This document shows, in pieces, positions 35,209 to 43,471 of a stretch of DNA of 64,000 nt; position 1 is the stretch's first letter; every line of letters starts with the position of its first letter. The position numbers and the translations under genes are program-made. Source of the stretch: Kingella potus (GTDB taxonomy: Bacteria > Pseudomonadota > Gammaproteobacteria > Burkholderiales > Neisseriaceae); the NCBI RefSeq assembly GCF_900451175.1, contig NZ_UGJJ01000002.1, positions 496,001 through 560,000 of the forward strand, in the 5' to 3' direction. Under the pieces are notes generated by a model, which was not told the DNA's origin, did not search any database, and worked only from the letters and a program-made list of their open reading frames with translations.

Positions 35209-35637
35209 ATGTTGAAAGCCTTATGGGTATTGATGCTGCTGGGGGGAAGTGCCGCCGCTTCCGCTTCCGGCAGCATTGATGATTTCAAGCAGAGCAAAAG
35301 GGTAGTGGTGGATACGGCCAACGCCGAACTGTGTTTTGCCGACAACGGCAGCTGCCATCCTGTACTGGTGGGCGTAACCACGCCGAAGGGTCGTTTCGAT
35401 ATGAAAATCTACAAAACCGACAAACGCGGCTATGGCGGCGATATTATCGGTTTTAAGCAGGAAAAGGATTTTCTCTTCGCCCTGCACCGCGTGTGGACGC
35501 TCAAGCCTTCGGAACGCCGTTTGGAACGCATCAAATCGCCGCTTGCTGCCGACCGTATCATGACGAATGGCTGCATCAATGTCAGCGACGATGTTTACGA
35601 ACAGTTGAAGCAGTATTTTGTGTTGGAAGTAATCTGA
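35209..35637 (+). CDS. Exported L,D-transpeptidase-like protein
   Basis: A 142-residue protein with a cleavable signal (MLKALWVLMLLGGSAAASASG). The C-terminal motif MTNGCINVSDDVYEQLKQYF matches the catalytic segment of YkuD-type L,D-transpeptidases (HxxxxxxS/T-x-GC-I/R-N/R), with Cys as nucleophile in NGCINV; FALHRVW carries the likely partner His. Such enzymes cross-link peptidoglycan or attach proteins to it. At 142 residues it is a minimal form. It starts 12 bases after the SmpA/OmlA gene, so the two are co-transcribed, and it ends at an intrinsic terminator. Activity is inferred from the motif only. Confidence 0.78.
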   Translation: MLKALWVLMLLGGSAAASASGSIDDFKQSKRVVVDTANAELCFADNGSCHPVLVGVTTPKGRFDMKIYKTDKRGYGGDIIGFKQEKDFLFALHRVWTLKPSERRLERIKSPLAADRIMTNGCINVSDDVYEQLKQYFVLEVI

Positions 35638-35640
35638 ACA

Positions 35641-35665
35641 AACGGGGCGCAAGCCCCGTTTTTTT
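35641..35665 (+). terminator. Intrinsic terminator after the L,D-transpeptidase-like gene
   Basis: AACGGGGC, a GCAA loop and GCCCCGTT followed by T run (TTTTTTT) immediately after the stop form a strong rho-independent terminator. Confidence 0.9.
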
Positions 35666-35863
35666 GTCTGTTGGAGTGATGATGCCTGCGGCTGCGGGCG
35701 GAAAACCTATCTGCCGTTTAGGCTGCTCGTGCGGGCAGAGGGTCTTTTTCCGTTTTGCACTTTCTTGCGGGAAACCATGGATGTTTCATTTTCCCGACCA
35801 AAAACTCCCGCCGGCGCGGGCAGGTGCGGCGGCGGGGCGGGAGAAAGGTGTTTTGCGGTGTTT

Positions 35864-35904
35864 GAGGCCGTCTGAAAACCGATACCTGGTTTTCAGACGG
35901 CCTC
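35864..35904 (-). terminator. Inverted uptake-sequence pair after nadD
   Basis: GAGGCCGTCTGAAAACC and its complement form a long stem. The uptake sequence overlaps the nadD stop codon at 35903-35905. Confidence 0.7.
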
Positions 35905-36529
35905 AAACGTTTTCGGGGCTGCCGCCGTACAGTTTGTGTCTGCGGATATAGGCGGCTACGGCGGGATCGAGCAGACCGCCGGTATGTTGCCCGTTTTTCA
36001 GACGGCCTCTGATGTCGGTGGAGCTGATGTCGGAGAGCGGGGCGGACAGCAGGTGCAGGCTGCCGTCGTTTAATGCCTGCGCCGCCCAAGCGTGCAGTTC
36101 GGAGGGGAGGGCGGACAGGGCAAAGCCGCTGCGTGCGGCGGCGGCGATGCGGGTTTGGCGCACGATGCTTGGCCAGTCTTTCCAGGTGTGCAGTGCGGCC
36201 AGGCTGTCTGCGCCCATCAGCCACCAGAGTTCGGCGGCGGGGTAGTGCTGGCGGAAGATGCGTACGGTGTCGGCGGTGTAGGTGGTGCCGCCGCGTACGG
36301 TGTCGAGATCGGATACGGCAAAGCGCGGGTCGGCCTGCGCGGCGAGTTGTGTCATGGCGAGGCGGTGGGCGGCGGGAGTGGAGGGGGCGGCTTTGTGGTA
36401 GGGATCGCCGGCGGGGAGGAAGATGACGGTGTCGAGATCCAGTTCGTCGGCAAAGGCGCGGGCAATATGCGTGTGGCCGAGATGGGGCGGATCGAAGGTG
36501 CCGCCGAAGAGACCGAGACGGCCGGTCAT
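35903..36529 (-). CDS. nadD: Nicotinate-nucleotide adenylyltransferase
   Basis: NadD adenylates nicotinate mononucleotide in NAD synthesis. The 208-residue protein has the nucleotidyltransferase signature LGLFGGTFDPPHLGHTHIAR (residues 5-24, with the HxGH motif) and the closing LSDISSTDIRGRLKNG with the family's ISSTxIR motif. Its ATG overlaps the stop of the carbonic anhydrase gene as ATGA (36526-36529), so translation is probably coupled. An uptake sequence is read in frame near 36000 (GRLKNG). The usual downstream partner rsfS is not present here. Confidence 0.95.
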   Translation of the reverse strand: MTGRLGLFGGTFDPPHLGHTHIARAFADELDLDTVIFLPAGDPYHKAAPSTPAAHRLAMTQLAAQADPRFAVSDLDTVRGGTTYTADTVRIFRQHYPAAELWWLMGADSLAALHTWKDWPSIVRQTRIAAAARSGFALSALPSELHAWAAQALNDGSLHLLSAPLSDISSTDIRGRLKNGQHTGGLLDPAVAAYIRRHKLYGGSPENV

Positions 36530-37104
36530 TCCTGCGCTCCGTGGCCGGGATCGTCGGTTACGGGGGTGAGTTTGCCTGTGGTGGGGTGGATGACGAGGCC
36601 GTGGATGGCGACGGATTCGGGCATGAGGGGATGGCGGCGGATGATGCTGACGGTATGGCGGACGCTGTCTTCGACGTTGGTAAAGCCGGTAAGCCAGTTG
36701 TCGAGGTTGATGCCGGCGTTGCGCAGGGTGTCGATGCGGTCGGCGGGGATGGAGAATTCTTCGGTTTTGCTGAGAAATTCGTCGGGGTTCATGCCGCGCA
36801 TTCCGCAGTCGTGGTGGGCGATAACCATGATTTCGGTTACGCGCAGCTCGTATACGGCAACCAGCAGGCTGCGCATAACGGAACCCCAGGGATGGGAGAC
36901 GACGGCACCGGCGTTTTTGATGATTTTGGCATCGCCGTTTTTGAGGCCGAGGGCGTGGGGGAGGAGTTCGGAGAGGCGGGTGTCCATGCAGGAGAGGATG
37001 GCGAGGCTGCGTTCGGGGTATTTGCCGCTGAAAAACTGGGCGTATTCGCCGGACTCGACGAAGTTGTCGTTGAATTCGAGGATTTCTCTGAGTGTGTCGC
37101 TCAT
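36526..37104 (-). CDS. Beta-carbonic anhydrase
   Basis: Interconverts carbon dioxide and bicarbonate with a zinc ion. The 192-residue protein shows the beta-class metal and active-site residues: CMDTRLSELLP (Cys and the Asp-Arg pair), IIKNAGA, and HHDCGM with zinc His and Cys (about residues 98-103). The ATG at 37104 (AAGGAA site) gives MSDTLREILEFND. An open frame extends upstream only as shadow of the flavin reductase. It overlaps nadD by four bases. The link with NAD synthesis is not obvious; the pairing is an operon by position. Confidence 0.92.
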   Translation of the reverse strand: MSDTLREILEFNDNFVESGEYAQFFSGKYPERSLAILSCMDTRLSELLPHALGLKNGDAKIIKNAGAVVSHPWGSVMRSLLVAVYELRVTEIMVIAHHDCGMRGMNPDEFLSKTEEFSIPADRIDTLRNAGINLDNWLTGFTNVEDSVRHTVSIIRRHPLMPESVAIHGLVIHPTTGKLTPVTDDPGHGAQE

Positions 37105-37159
37105 GGCGTGTTCCTTGTTTGTTGTTGGTTTGTGTGGCGGCAGAGGCCGTCTGAAAGGC

Positions 37160-37657
37160 TTAGCCGAGGGCGGCGAAGTGGCGGCGGAAGTAGACGAGGG
37201 CGGGGGTGTCGGCACTGTGGGGACGGACGGCGATTTCGCTGATTTCGGCCATGAAAACCCGGTGGGTGCCGACTTCGTTGCATTCGGCGATGGTGCCGTG
37301 CAGGTGGGCGAGCGCGCCTTCGACTTGGAGCTGCCCCTGTCGGCCTTTGTGCCAGATGTGGTAGGCGAAGCGTTCTTCGGGGGAGAGGGCGGTGAGGCCG
37401 GCGAAGTGTTCGGCAACATCCTGTTGGTGTGCGGAGAGGACGTTGATGCACAAAGCGCGGTTTTGCAGGAGGACGGGGACGATGCCGGCCTGTTTGTTGA
37501 TGCAGAGCATGATGGTGGGCGGCTCGTCGGTTACGGGGGCGACGGCGGTCATGGTAATGCCGTAGCGGCCGGCTGAGCCGTCTGTGGTGATGACGTGTAC
37601 GCCGCCGGCACAGACGGACATGGCATCGCGGAAGGGAAGTTGCAGGGGGTGGGACAT
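37160..37657 (-). CDS. Flavin reductase (HpaC-like)
   Basis: A 165-residue protein of the flavin reductase-like, FMN-binding split-barrel family that supplies reduced flavin to partner monooxygenases. Seen: FRDAMSVCAGGVHVITTDGSAGRYGITMTAVAPVTDEPPTIMLCINKQ at the start, then RALCINVLS, and the GTHRVFMAEISEI segment with the family's GDH-like motif replaced by GTHRVF. HpaC is the reductase partner of 4-hydroxyphenylacetate hydroxylase; the hydroxylase is absent here, but the next gene on the strand is a homologue of HpaR/FarR, which fits that context. The start at 37657 is chosen because family similarity begins there. Confidence 0.82.
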   Translation of the reverse strand: MSHPLQLPFRDAMSVCAGGVHVITTDGSAGRYGITMTAVAPVTDEPPTIMLCINKQAGIVPVLLQNRALCINVLSAHQQDVAEHFAGLTALSPEERFAYHIWHKGRQGQLQVEGALAHLHGTIAECNEVGTHRVFMAEISEIAVRPHSADTPALVYFRRHFAALG

Positions 37658-37819
37658 GGCGGGTTTCGTGTGTACGGCGGCGGGTTGCGGGGCGGCGCGG
37701 CTGTTTGTGTTTTCAGACGGCCTGTTTGCTTCGGGCTGCCGCAGGCGGACGTGCGGACGCGGCAGGCGGGTATTGTACCCGACGCTGCCGCGTTGCAAAA
37801 CGTTGGCCGCTGCCAAATC

Positions 37820-38266
37820 CTAGGGCTGCCGTACGGAATCTTGTGTTTTCAGGGAGGCCATTTCCGCCAGCAGGTTGTGCAGGCTGTGCATTTTTTCGCG
37901 GGTCATACGCTGTTCGAGGTCTTCGTAGCATTTGTCCACTTGGGTGCGGATGTCTTCAAAGACGCGTCCGCCGCGTGGCGTGAGCTTGAGGAAGACGCGG
38001 CGTTGGTCGTTGGAGGGTTTCATACGGATGAGCAGGCCGTTTTGTTCGAGGCGGTTGAGGATGCCGGTGAGGCTGGGGCGCAGGATGCAGGCCTGGACGG
38101 AGAGGTCTTGGAAATCCATGGTGCCGTTTTCGGCGAGCAGGCGGATGATGCGCCATTGCTGGTCGGTAATGCCCGCACCGTTGAATATCGGGCGGAGGTA
38201 CGACAGCAGTACGTCCCGTGCCTGCAACATGGTGATGTTGATGGAATTGTGTTTGTCGCTGCCCAT
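37820..38266 (-). CDS. farR: MarR-family regulator, FarR/NadR (HpaR) type
   Basis: A 148-residue winged-helix regulator closely resembling Neisseria FarR/NadR. The signature ITDQQWRIIRLLAENGTMDFQDLSVQACILRPSLTGILNRLEQNGLL (about residues 33-79) includes the recognition helix, followed by the wing MKPSNDQRRVFLKLT. In meningococci NadR represses the trimeric adhesin gene nadA and is released by 4-hydroxyphenylacetate; in gonococci FarR controls the farAB efflux pump. Neither nadA nor farAB is next to it here, but a giant trimeric autotransporter is 3.2 kb away. An AAAGG site sets the ATG at 38266. The flavin reductase lies downstream after 162 bases. Confidence 0.88.
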   Translation of the reverse strand: MGSDKHNSINITMLQARDVLLSYLRPIFNGAGITDQQWRIIRLLAENGTMDFQDLSVQACILRPSLTGILNRLEQNGLLIRMKPSNDQRRVFLKLTPRGGRVFEDIRTQVDKCYEDLEQRMTREKMHSLHNLLAEMASLKTQDSVRQP

Positions 38267-38535
38267 TGCGGTAATCCTTTTGCTTGGTTGTCCGTTATCT
38301 AGTAAATAATGTTTATTTTAACCGATTGCGCCAAAAAAATACACTTTGCATAAAAGCAATGTGTGTTTTTTGAGACGGCGGCAAACGGTTGTGCCGTGCG
38401 TTCCGCGTATGCCGTGTAGCAGGCTGCAAGGGTTGGTGGCTTAAAGCGTGCCGTATTGCATTGCTTTGTATCAATTTATTCTATCAGAGGCCGTCTGAAA
38501 AAAGATTTGGCCGGCGGGTTTGTGCGTTGAGCCGT

Positions 38536-39042
38536 CTATTGCGCCGCGCCGTAAACATCCGCCGCTTTCTCCTGCCTTTTGGCGATACGGTACCAGCCGG
38601 CGAGCCGCCACAGGCACAGGAAGGCGATGAGCGGCTGGCACACGGCTGCTGCCAGATAGCGCGGGTTGGCGGCGGACACGGCGGGTTCGCCGCCCGCCAG
38701 CCGCGCCAATGCCCAGCCCCATTCCCATACCGACACCAGCGAAAACGACAGCACGGCCAGCAGCCCGAGCGTGGCGGCCACGCCCAGCGGCACGGCCTCG
38801 CCGCGCGGCACGGTACGGTTCAGACGCAGCAGCACGAAGAGGCCGTAGCCGATGACCAGCACCATGCCGCCGTTGGCCAGCACCTGCAAGCCGTCGAAGG
38901 CGGTTTCGGGCGACACGGGCAGGCCGTCCGAACGCGGCGCGGTTTTGCGGCCGGAGGCGAAGCTCTGCATCACATTGAGTACGAAAGTGCAGGCCATGTC
39001 GGCCAGCATCAGCCACACCGGCAGGGCGAAGATGAAACGCAT
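38536..39042 (-). CDS. Putative four-helix membrane protein of unknown function
   Basis: A 168-residue hydrophobic protein with about four membrane segments: MRFIFALPVWLMLADMACTF (about 3-24), VLANGGMVLVIGYGLFVLL (about 55-73), LGVAATLGLLAVLSFSLV (about 85-103) and YLAAAVCQPLIAFLCLW (about 128-145). The first segment is reminiscent of a signal anchor. I do not recognise the family. A strong AGGAGG site precedes the ATG at 39042. It is transcribed away from the AgcS-type symporter and followed by a single uptake sequence near 38490. Confidence 0.75.
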   Translation of the reverse strand: MRFIFALPVWLMLADMACTFVLNVMQSFASGRKTAPRSDGLPVSPETAFDGLQVLANGGMVLVIGYGLFVLLRLNRTVPRGEAVPLGVAATLGLLAVLSFSLVSVWEWGWALARLAGGEPAVSAANPRYLAAAVCQPLIAFLCLWRLAGWYRIAKRQEKAADVYGAAQ

Positions 39043-39210
39043 GGCGTATCCTCCTGAAAAAACGGCGCGCAGTTTAGCAGAAACGGCGCACCGTTTTCAG
39101 ACGGCCTTTTGTGTTGTGTAAAATTGTCTGCAATTTTTAAAATATCCATTTACAATGCGCCCCTTTGTGTGCCGGCGGATGGCCGGCGGTTTTGAAAACG
39201 AGGCTTTCGT

Positions 39211-40623
39211 ATGATTGATTTAATTCATAAATTTGTAAACGAAGTGAACGGCCCTCTGTGGAACGGGCTGATTTTCCTGCTGTTGGGCACGGGCTTGTTT
39301 TTCACGCTGGCCACGGGCTTTGTGCAGTTCCGCCTGTTCGGCCGCAGCGTGCGCGAGATGCTCGGCGGGCGCAAGGCGGTGGACGACCCGCACGGCATCA
39401 CGCCCTTCCAGGCCTTTGTAACCGGCCTGGCCAGCCGTGTCGGCGTGGGCAATATTGCCGGCGTGGCGATTGCGATTGCCAACGGCGGGCCCGGGGCGGT
39501 GTTTTGGATGTGGGTAACCGCCCTGATCGGCATGAGTTCGGCCTTTGCCGAGTCGTCGCTGGCGCAGCTTTTCAAAATCCGCGACCACAAAAACGGCCAT
39601 TTTCGCGGCGGCCCGGCCTACTACATCCGCAGCGGCTTGAAACAAAACTGGATGGCCGTGGCCTTTTCGCTGAGCCTGATTTTCTGTTTCGGGCTGGTGT
39701 ACAACGCCGTGCAGGCCAACACCATGGTGGTGGCGGCCAAAAGCTCGTGGGGCTGGAACGAACACGCAGTGGGCGTGGCGCTGGTCATCCTCACCGCACC
39801 GATTATTTTCGGCGGCATCCGCCGCGTGTCCCGCGTGGCCGAAATGATGGTGCCGGTGATGGCGGTGCTGTATCTGCTGATGGCTTTGTACATCGTTGCC
39901 ACCAATCTGGGCGAAGTGCCGCGCGTTTTCGGCCTGATTTTCGGCAACGCCTTCACGTTTGACGCGGCCGGCGGCGGCTTTCTCGGCGGCCTGATTTCGA
40001 TAGCCATGGAGCAGGGCATCAAGCGCGGCCTGTATTCCAACGAGGCCGGCCAGGGTTCCGCACCCAATGCCGCCGCCGCCGCCGATGTGAAACACCCCGT
40101 ATCGCAGGGCATGATTCAGATGCTGGGCGTGTTTGTCGATACCATGATCGTCTGCTCCTGCACCGCCTTTATCGTGCTGCTGTCCAGCACGCCCGACGGC
40201 CTCAGCGGCGTGGAGCTGACGCAGGCGGCCATCGTCGGCCATGTCGGCGCATGGGGTGCCGACTTCCTCACCATCGTGCTTTTCCTTTTCGCCTTTTCCA
40301 CCATCATCGGCAACTACGCCTATGCCGAATCCAACGTCCAGTTTGTCAACGGACATTGGTTCACCGTTGCCCTGTTCCGCATGGCGGTGCTGTCTATGGT
40401 GTATTTCGGCGCGGTGGCCAAAGTGCCCGTGGTGTGGGATATGGCGGATATGACGATGGGCATCATGGCACTCATCAACCTCATCGCCATCCTGCTGCTT
40501 TCGCCGCTGGTGTTCCTGCTGCTGAAAGACTACACCGCCAAGCTGCGCATGGGCAAAGAGCCGGAATTCAAGCTCTCCGAACACCCGAGCCTGAAACGGA
40601 AAATCAAATCCGATATTTGGTAA
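39211..40623 (+). CDS. Sodium:alanine/glycine symporter (AgcS family)
   Basis: An inner-membrane carrier that takes up alanine or glycine with sodium. The 470 residues have about 11 membrane segments and the family's signature GLASRVGVGNIAGVAIAIANGGPGAVFWMWVTALIGM (about residues 72-108), HFRGGPAYYIRSGL, and the GLYSNEAGQGSAPNAAAAADVKHPVSQG motif (about 274-300). The N-terminal half is amphipathic, as usual. A GAGG site lies before the ATG at 39211. The gene is monocistronic and ends at an uptake-sequence hairpin; a repeat-rich spacer follows. Confidence 0.94.
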   Translation: MIDLIHKFVNEVNGPLWNGLIFLLLGTGLFFTLATGFVQFRLFGRSVREMLGGRKAVDDPHGITPFQAFVTGLASRVGVGNIAGVAIAIANGGPGAVFWMWVTALIGMSSAFAESSLAQLFKIRDHKNGHFRGGPAYYIRSGLKQNWMAVAFSLSLIFCFGLVYNAVQANTMVVAAKSSWGWNEHAVGVALVILTAPIIFGGIRRVSRVAEMMVPVMAVLYLLMALYIVATNLGEVPRVFGLIFGNAFTFDAAGGGFLGGLISIAMEQGIKRGLYSNEAGQGSAPNAAAAADVKHPVSQGMIQMLGVFVDTMIVCSCTAFIVLLSSTPDGLSGVELTQAAIVGHVGAWGADFLTIVLFLFAFSTIIGNYAYAESNVQFVNGHWFTVALFRMAVLSMVYFGAVAKVPVVWDMADMTMGIMALINLIAILLLSPLVFLLLKDYTAKLRMGKEPEFKLSEHPSLKRKIKSDIW

Positions 40624-40651
40624 ACCCGCGTCTGTAATCCGCAAACGCGCA

Positions 40652-40685
40652 GAGGCCGTCTGAAAAACGTTTTTCAGACGGCCTC
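40652..40685 (+). terminator. Inverted uptake-sequence pair after the AgcS gene
   Basis: GAGGCCGTCTGAAAAACG and its complement form a nearly loopless stem 29 bases past the stop. Confidence 0.7.
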
Positions 40686-41040
40686 TCGCCGTTTTGTAGG
40701 GTGTGTCGCACAGCGACGCACGCGTTTTCTGCTGTTGTGAGATTTTCCGATTTGCGGCAACGCATACGGACGCGTGCGCCACCTTCGGGCGGCACACCCT
40801 ACACCGTACCCGAACAGGACGTATCTGCCGCCTTACGTTTTTCAGACGGCCTCTTGCCGTTTTGTAGGGTGTGTCGCACAGCGACGCACGCGTTTTCTGC
40901 TGCTGTGAGATTTCCCGATTTGCGGCAACACATACGGACGCGTGCGCCGCCTTCGGGCGGCACACCCTACATTGTGTCCGCGTGGGTTGTACGGTGCAGC
41001 CGCGCACACGTTTTCTGTCTGTCGGGCAACGCGTGATTGT
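40670..41040. repeat. Two tandem 168-bp DUS plus TAGGGTGTG units
   Basis: Each unit begins with an inverse uptake sequence (40670 and 40838), then a TGTAGGGTGTGTCGCACAGC left hairpin, a less conserved middle (TTTCTGCTG...GATTTGCGGCAAC) and a right hairpin (GTGCGCCACCTTCGGGCGGC or GTGCGCCGCCTTCGGGCGGC) ending CACACCCTAC. The second unit degrades after about 40975. No gene is present between 40624 and 41070. Confidence 0.8.
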
Positions 41041-41070
41041 TTGCGCCACGGAAATGCGCCAGCCGGCCGC

Positions 41071-41694
41071 TCAACCCGTCATCACTTTCACGCCCAGCAC
41101 CGCCATGGCCGCGCCCAGCACGCGGTCTATCCAATGCCCGGCCCTGCGGAAGCTGCGGTTGACGCGCGGCACCGACAGCAGCAGCGCGACCAGCGCGAAC
41201 CAGCCAAACTGCAACACCGCCATCCACAGCCCGTAAGCCGCCAGCTGCGACAGCGGCATCGCGGGCGAGAGCACTACCGTAAACACCGACACCAGATACA
41301 CCGGAGCTTTCGGATTGAGCAGATTGCACAAAAAGCCCCTGCGCCACACCGCACCCGCCGCCACGGGCGCGGCATCCTGCACGCGGATTTCCGTTACCTC
41401 CCCCGCCGCCTTCGCCCGCAGCCCCTTGATACCGAGCCACACCAGATAAAGACCGCCGCCGATTTTCACCGCCGTCATCAGCCATGCCGCCGACGCGATG
41501 ACCGCCGCCAGCCCCGCCACCGAATAGGCGATATGCACCCCAAGCCCCGCCGCAATGCCCGCCGCACACCACAGCCCCGTGCCGCGCCCGTGCGTCAGCG
41601 TCTGCTGCGACACCAGCACGAAATCCGGCCCCGGCGACACCGCCGCCAAAAGATGGATGCCCGTAATCAGCCAAAAGCCATACCAAAAATCCAC
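41071..41694 (-). CDS. LysE/RhtB-family amino acid exporter
   Basis: A 207-residue inner-membrane exporter, probably for amino acids. The family start WLITGIHLLAAVSPGPDFVLVSQQTL (residues 8-33) holds the SPGPDF motif; then GLGVHIAYSVAGLAAVI, KIGGGLYLVWLGIKGLRA and FLCNLLNPKAPVYLVSVFTVV follow, with about six membrane segments. The start is GTG at 41694, with AAGGAAA at proper spacing. The gene is an island: it is flanked on both sides by tandem copies of the same 167-bp repeat, so duplication or insertion by recombination between repeats is plausible. Confidence 0.9.
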   Translation of the reverse strand: MDFWYGFWLITGIHLLAAVSPGPDFVLVSQQTLTHGRGTGLWCAAGIAAGLGVHIAYSVAGLAAVIASAAWLMTAVKIGGGLYLVWLGIKGLRAKAAGEVTEIRVQDAAPVAAGAVWRRGFLCNLLNPKAPVYLVSVFTVVLSPAMPLSQLAAYGLWMAVLQFGWFALVALLLSVPRVNRSFRRAGHWIDRVLGAAMAVLGVKVMTG

Positions 41695-41724
41695 AGCCTG
41701 TTTCCTTTCTTATTACTCTGTGTC

Positions 41725-42247
41725 CGAGGCCGTCTGAAAAACGTTTTTCAGACGGCCTCTTGCCGTTTTGTAGGGTGTGTCGCACAGCGACGCACGCGTT
41801 TTCTGCTGCTGTGAGATTTCCCGATTTGCGGCAACACATACGGACGCGTGGCCGCTTTTGGGCGGCACACCCTACACCGCGCCTGCACAGGACGTATCTG
41901 CCGCCTTCCATTTTTCAGACGGCCTCTTGCCGTTTTGTAGGGTGTGTCGCACAGCGACGCACGCGTTTTCTGCTGCTGCGAAATTTTCTGATTCGCTGCA
42001 ACACATACGGCCGCGTGCGCCGCCTTCGGGCGGCACACCCTACACCGTACCCGCACAGGACGTATCTGCCGCCTTACGTTTTTCAGACGGCCTCTCGCCG
42101 TTTTGTAGGGTGTGTCGCACAGCGACGCACGCGTTTTGCTGCTGTGAGATTTCCCGATTTGCGGCAACACATACGGACGCGTGGCCGCTTTTGGGCGGCA
42201 CACCCTACACCGCGCCCGCACAGGACGTATTTGCCGCCTTACGTTTT
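41725..42247. repeat. Three tandem 167-bp DUS plus TAGGGTGTG units
   Basis: Inverse uptake sequences begin each unit at 41744, 41911 and 42079, and a fourth at 42244 closes the array at the end of ribD. Periods are 167, 168 and 165 bases. Each unit includes a full TAGGGTGTG element (about 41771-41875, 41937-42045, 42105-42210). The units nearly match those at 40670-40975. The spacer has no convincing gene, although repeats create long open frames on the plus strand. Confidence 0.82.
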
Positions 42248-43378
42248 TCAGACGGCCTCTGTCCGCCGCAGCACCCATTTCACGCCGTTGCCGAGCATTT
42301 CGACCGAGCGCGTTTCCCAGCGCGGCGCATCGTGCAGCGCGGCGGCATCTTCGGGCAGGGCGAACAGGCCGCGTGCGGGCGTGCCGAGGATTTTCGCGGC
42401 TTGGTACAGCACGATTTCGTCCGCCAGATCCGCGTGCAGCAGCGCGCCCGCGAGCGTCGCGCCCGCTTCGGCCAGCACTTCGCCGATGCCGTGTTGTGCC
42501 AGCAGGGCGAGGGCGGCGGGCAGGTCGGTGAGGCCGTCCGAACGCAGCGGCACGGCATGGACGGATGCATGGGGGAAACGGGCGAAGGCGGAGTGTTTGG
42601 CGGGATCGGTTTCCCCCGTCAGCACCATCAGCGGCGCGGACGCATCGGCAAGCATTTTGGCGGACGGGTTCAGACGCAGGCGGCTGTCGAGGATCACGCG
42701 CACCGGCGGGCGGACAACGGGAAAGGCGCGTACGGTGAGCAGCGGGTCGTCGGCCAGCACCGTGCCGATGCCCGAGAGCACCGCGCAGCTTTCGGCACGC
42801 AGAAGCTGCACGTCGGCGCGGGCGGCTTCGTCGGTAATCCATTGGCTGCGTCCGTCGGAAAGCGCGGTTTTGCCGTCGAGCGAGGCGGCGCATTTGAGGC
42901 GTACGAAGGGGCGGCCGCGTTCGATGCGCGATAAAAATCCGCGGTTCAACTCGCGGGCTTCGGCGGCCAGCAGGCCGCATCCGGTGCGGATGCCCGCCGC
43001 TTCGAGCATGGCCAAACCCTTGCCCGCCACCTGCGGGTTCGGGTCGGATATGGCGGCGGCCACGCGCGACACGCCGGCCGCAATCAGGGCTTGGGCGCAG
43101 GGCGGCGTGCGGCCGTAGTGGGCGCAGGGTTCGAGGGTAACGTAGGCGGTTGCGCCGCGTGCGAGTTCCCCCGCCTGCCGCAGGGCGTGCACTTCGGCGT
43201 GCGGCTCTCCGGCGCGGACGTGGAAACCCATGCCGACAATCTGTTCCCCGCGTGCGATCACGCAGCCGACGCGGGGATTGGGGCTGGCGGAAAAGCGGCC
43301 TTCGCGTGCGAGCGCGAGCGCGGTGCGCATATGGCGGCGGTCGGTGTCGGAGAAAGCGGGCGGCGGTTGGCAGGACAT
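42248..43378 (-). CDS. ribD: Bifunctional riboflavin deaminase/reductase RibD
   Basis: Catalyses the second and third steps of riboflavin synthesis. The 376-residue protein has an N-terminal zinc-dependent deaminase domain (SPNPRVGCVIARG, GEPHAEVHAL with the HAE motif, TLEPCAHYGRTPPCAQALI with the PCxxxxxxxxC site, about residues 31-100) and a C-terminal reductase domain (RLKCAASLDGKTALSDGRSQWITD, GIGTVLADDPLLTVR, VLAEAGATLAGALL). The ATG directly follows an uptake sequence, without a clear ribosome-binding site. The last residues TEAV and the stop come from another uptake sequence. ribF, for the next step in flavin supply, is at 50 kb. Confidence 0.95.
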   Translation of the reverse strand: MSCQPPPAFSDTDRRHMRTALALAREGRFSASPNPRVGCVIARGEQIVGMGFHVRAGEPHAEVHALRQAGELARGATAYVTLEPCAHYGRTPPCAQALIAAGVSRVAAAISDPNPQVAGKGLAMLEAAGIRTGCGLLAAEARELNRGFLSRIERGRPFVRLKCAASLDGKTALSDGRSQWITDEAARADVQLLRAESCAVLSGIGTVLADDPLLTVRAFPVVRPPVRVILDSRLRLNPSAKMLADASAPLMVLTGETDPAKHSAFARFPHASVHAVPLRSDGLTDLPAALALLAQHGIGEVLAEAGATLAGALLHADLADEIVLYQAAKILGTPARGLFALPEDAAALHDAPRWETRSVEMLGNGVKWVLRRTEAV

Positions 43379-43410
43379 TTTCAGACGGCCTCTCGGGTTC
43401 GGTTGCGGCA

Positions 43411-43443
43411 GAGGCCGTCTGAAAAAAGGTTTCAGACGGCCTC
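43411..43443 (-). terminator. Inverted uptake-sequence pair between two minus-strand genes
   Basis: GAGGCCGTCTGAAA and TTTCAGACGGCCTC form a stem between the lipoprotein gene (ends 43472) and ribD (starts 43378), terminating the former. Confidence 0.7.
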
Positions 43444-43471
43444 TGCGGACGGTTTCGGCGGAAAGCGGGCG

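Noticed and set aside
40670..42247. CRISPR array as an explanation of the 167-bp repeats
   Set aside because: The units are adjacent and long, with no short direct repeats separated by unique spacers, and no cas genes are present.
41760..43118. Long plus-strand open frames over the tandem repeats and ribD
   Set aside because: The repeats lack stops in some frames by chance and the translated VCRTATHAFSAA-type text recurs with each repeat copy; the rest is antisense to ribD.
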